A DNA stretch of 7,162 nt. Origin: Proteobacteria bacterium UBA6921. Lineage in GTDB: Bacteria > Pseudomonadota > Gammaproteobacteria > SG8-11. This document shows positions 4,764-7,162 of this stretch, piece after piece; within the stretch, counting starts at the first letter, position 1, and every line of letters starts with the position of its first letter. Position numbers and translations under genes: made by a program. The stretch spans positions 306-7,467 of the forward strand of contig DKAR01000124.1 of the NCBI GenBank assembly GCA_002450895.1, read 5' to 3'. The notes below the pieces were generated by a model that saw nothing but the letters and a program-made list of their open reading frames with translations, had not been told where the DNA came from and did not search any database.

Positions 4764-7162
4764 ATGCTGTTCAAGAGAGGTCTACTAATAAGTGCAGTGC
4801 TCAGCGCGTCCCTGGCCGCGCTGCCTGCCCTCGCCGATGGGGATTCGTACGGAGGCGGTAGTTATTACGGTGGCGGTGACGATTCAGACAGTTGGTACAG
4901 CAGCTACACAAAAGAAGTAACGCTGATCCACATGGGCGACCTGCACGGTCACCTGATTCCGCGCCCGAATTTGCGCAGCGACGGCGACGGCAAGATGGAA
5001 GGTGGCTTGGCGCGCATGTACACAAAGATCAAGAGCATCCGCAAGGAACATGAAGACAGCACGCTGCTGATCAATACCGGTGACACCACGCAGGGCTCGG
5101 GTGAAGCACTCTACACCGAAGGTCAGGCCATGCTTGATGTCGTCGATATGTTCGGCATCGATGCATTTGCCCCGGGCAATTGGGAATACGTGTACGGACC
5201 CGAGCGCTTCAAGCAGGAGTTCGGCAACGGCACCGGCAAATACGGCAAGGGCAATCGCTGGGGCGCACTGGCGAGCAATTTGTACAACAGCGCAACCGAC
5301 GTTGACGCCAAAGGCGATATCAACGGTACGCGTTCCGAGGAACTCGGCTCGGGATTGTTCACTTCAGGAAAAGTCCCCGCCACGCTGCCTCGTGTTCACA
5401 CCTCTGAGCAATATGATGCGTGGGCGCAGTGGTATCTCGAAAACGGCACACGTGTGCTTCCTCCCTACTCGCTCAAGACGGTCAATAACGTCAAGGTCGG
5501 TATTGTTGGATGCACCACGCGACGCGGCCCGCAGGTTGTCGGCAAGTGGGTGACCAAGGGCATCGAGTTCAGCGACTGCGCGAAAGAAGTTCCGCAATTC
5601 GTCGGCGAGGTCCGCGCCAAGGGGGCTGAAGTCGTCGTGCTGATTACGGAAATCGAAGTCGGCGCGAACATTCAGATGGTCCGCACCTTCGACAGCCTGA
5701 AGGACAAGGCGCATCACATCGACGTGATCGTCAACTCCGACATGCACGAAGAAACGGTACATCCGATCGAAATTCCGAATGCGGATAACAGCGACAAAAC
5801 TCTGCTGATCGAAGAAGGTCAGGACGGCACGATGATCGGCGAGTTGACACTGAAAGTGAAAAATAAATCAGTGGTTAGCTACGAGTTCACGCCGCATCGC
5901 ATCCACGACCGCATCTCCGAGGACTACTACGTCGCGAAGAAAGTGGCCCAGGTGCGTGCGCCGTTCAACGAGAAGTTCGACAAGAACATCCCGTGCAACT
6001 CGAGCAGCCCCTACTGGAGCAAGCTGAATAACAGCTGCCTGGTCGGTCCGCTGAATGCTGTTGTCGGCACCACGGAAATTGCCCTGCATCGCAGCGGTTT
6101 CACCGATGAAAAGACGTACAGCAATGATCCCGATGCCATGCCGGCGGCCATTGAAGGCACGTCGCATGACTGGATTGCTGACGCGATTCGTTGGTGGGCG
6201 AAATCTGACCTCGCCACAGTACGCGGCTTCCGCTACGGCACACACGTGAAGCCGGGTCCGATCACGCGTAACGATCTGTACCACTTCGTGCCCATTGCGG
6301 CGCGCATTGGTAAGGCTGGCAAGATCCACGCGAATCAGCTGCGCAACCAGGTCGACAACTCGTCGTTGTCCGTGTTCAGCACCAATCCGCTCGACACCAA
6401 CGTCAAGGCCAGCCCCTATAACAACGAAGGTTGGGCGGGTGGCTGGATGTTCGCGTATAGCGGCCCGACGCTGAGCTTTGATCCTTACTGGGTCCGTCGC
6501 GGTGCGGAGCCGCCGGCGTACGTGAATGGTCCCAAATATCCCGGTGACTCGCGGGGTCGCAATATCAAGGTGAAGTTGGCTTGTGATCGTTTGCCGCCTG
6601 ATTTCAAAACAGCGGCCGCGTTGGCTGAATGCGCTGCGACAGGAACGACGCTCGTCCAGATCAACCAAAACCTGGAAAACGCGGCCCGACCCGGTGATTG
6701 GTTTGGACAGTGGGGCAAGGTGAAAAACGCCATTGTCTGTCAAGGTGTGGCTGTGGACGGCTGCGACCCCGACAGCAATGCTGATTACGCCACTCATGGC
6801 CCAACCGGCGGCGGCACCATCTACCGCGATCTCGTGATCGACGAGTCGACGGGCGCTTGGTCGTCTAAGGCAGGACCGTGGAATCACGACAAGTGGAGCC
6901 ATGCTCCAATCATGGAAGTCGCCGGGTACTACTTCGCGAATGCGCCGTACACGCTCAACAACTGCCCGAACTGCAATCCACGCGGTTATACGGCGGTCGT
7001 TGCGGGAACGGACATGGCGGACGATGCCCCATACCTGCTGCCGGTGAACATGAATCCGGAAACCGGTCGCGCATGGTTGGAAAGTAACGGTCGCCCGAAG
7101 CTTAAGACGGTCGACGGCCATCACGTCTGGGAAGACGGCCATCCGGTTGTCGACGGCGTACC
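4764..7162 (+). CDS. Exported SoxB-like / 5'-nucleotidase-superfamily metallophosphatase, variant active site, 3' end missing
   Basis: Open from the ATG at 4764 to the window edge: 799 codons, no stop. Residues 1-24 are a Sec signal peptide ending ALPALA, so the product should be periplasmic or secreted. A Gly/Tyr/Ser/Asp-rich linker follows (25-48). Metallophosphatase motifs: GDLHGH (58-63; ligands Asp59 and His61), NTGDTTQG (104-111; Asp107), GNWEYVYG (138-145) where nucleotidases have GNHE, LITEIE (293-298) where a His is usual, and NSDMH (324-328) where GGHTH is usual. A 5'-nucleotidase-type C-terminal domain starts near 430 (EGTSHDWIADAIRW 464-477; GFRYGTHVKPGPITRNDLY 488-506). The GFRYG and GNWE forms resemble SoxB, the dimanganese thiosulfohydrolase of sulfur oxidation, more than UshA. 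SoxB is about 560 residues; this protein is longer, with ten cysteines including CPNC (734-737). No sox genes are visible, so the substrate is not assigned. A strong ribosome binding site supports the start. Confidence 0.85.
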   Translation, partial: MLFKRGLLISAVLSASLAALPALADGDSYGGGSYYGGGDDSDSWYSSYTKEVTLIHMGDLHGHLIPRPNLRSDGDGKMEGGLARMYTKIKSIRKEHEDSTLLINTGDTTQGSGEALYTEGQAMLDVVDMFGIDAFAPGNWEYVYGPERFKQEFGNGTGKYGKGNRWGALASNLYNSATDVDAKGDINGTRSEELGSGLFTSGKVPATLPRVHTSEQYDAWAQWYLENGTRVLPPYSLKTVNNVKVGIVGCTTRRGPQVVGKWVTKGIEFSDCAKEVPQFVGEVRAKGAEVVVLITEIEVGANIQMVRTFDSLKDKAHHIDVIVNSDMHEETVHPIEIPNADNSDKTLLIEEGQDGTMIGELTLKVKNKSVVSYEFTPHRIHDRISEDYYVAKKVAQVRAPFNEKFDKNIPCNSSSPYWSKLNNSCLVGPLNAVVGTTEIALHRSGFTDEKTYSNDPDAMPAAIEGTSHDWIADAIRWWAKSDLATVRGFRYGTHVKPGPITRNDLYHFVPIAARIGKAGKIHANQLRNQVDNSSLSVFSTNPLDTNVKASPYNNEGWAGGWMFAYSGPTLSFDPYWVRRGAEPPAYVNGPKYPGDSRGRNIKVKLACDRLPPDFKTAAALAECAATGTTLVQINQNLENAARPGDWFGQWGKVKNAIVCQGVAVDGCDPDSNADYATHGPTGGGTIYRDLVIDESTGAWSSKAGPWNHDKWSHAPIMEVAGYYFANAPYTLNNCPNCNPRGYTAVVAGTDMADDAPYLLPVNMNPETGRAWLESNGRPKLKTVDGHHVWEDGHPVVDGV

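Noticed and set aside
5868..7142. 424-codon open frame on the minus strand
   Set aside because: It lies entirely antisense to the metallophosphatase gene, whose frame has a signal peptide, a strong ribosome binding site and family motifs. The antisense product is Arg/Val-rich with no recognisable domain, as expected of a shadow frame.
4764..7162. Calling the metallophosphatase soxB
   Set aside because: GNWE and GFRYG recall SoxB, but the Glu and Asp substitutions at histidine positions, the much greater length and the absence of visible sox neighbours make the gene name unsafe.

Overview
The window looks like chromosomal DNA of a moderately GC-rich gammaproteobacterium. The best taxonomic clue is a DUF1820-type protein, a family I associate with Gammaproteobacteria. 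The RlmI-like methyltransferase and the two exported proteins fit a Gram-negative cell. The species cannot be named from the sequence.

Layout. At the left edge (1-206, minus) is the N-terminal 68 codons of a DUF255/thioredoxin-fold protein (YyaL/DsbH type) with a CHWC motif; its 3' part lies outside the window. Divergent from it is an RlmI-type 23S rRNA m5C methyltransferase (306-1526, plus). Convergent to that is a minus-strand group. Read in the direction of transcription it is a DUF1820 protein (3511-3161), a predicted lipoprotein alpha/beta hydrolase of the dienelactone-hydrolase type (3138-2245, 22 bp after the DUF1820 stop and probably co-transcribed), and a secreted protein with a BamE/SmpA-like C-terminus (2159-1602). 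The last has its own strong ribosome binding site.

From 3512 to 4763 there are 1.25 kb without a convincing gene. This stretch holds several palindromes built on CAATTG, a 16-bp operator-like inverted repeat, and a hairpin followed by a T-rich tract. A CTTTATC/GATAAAG pair lies where it could mask the ribosome binding site of the next gene.

From 4764 to the right edge runs an open reading frame of at least 799 codons on the plus strand, cut by the window end. It encodes an exported metallophosphatase of the 5'-nucleotidase superfamily with SoxB-like signatures. The nucleotidase motifs I and II are intact, but three normally conserved histidines are replaced (His to Trp, Glu and Asp). Its C-terminal half is long and cysteine-containing. 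This is the most interesting gene in the window.

The genes do not form one pathway. The window joins housekeeping functions (rRNA modification, envelope proteins) to an isolated, separately regulated periplasmic hydrolase behind a long upstream region.
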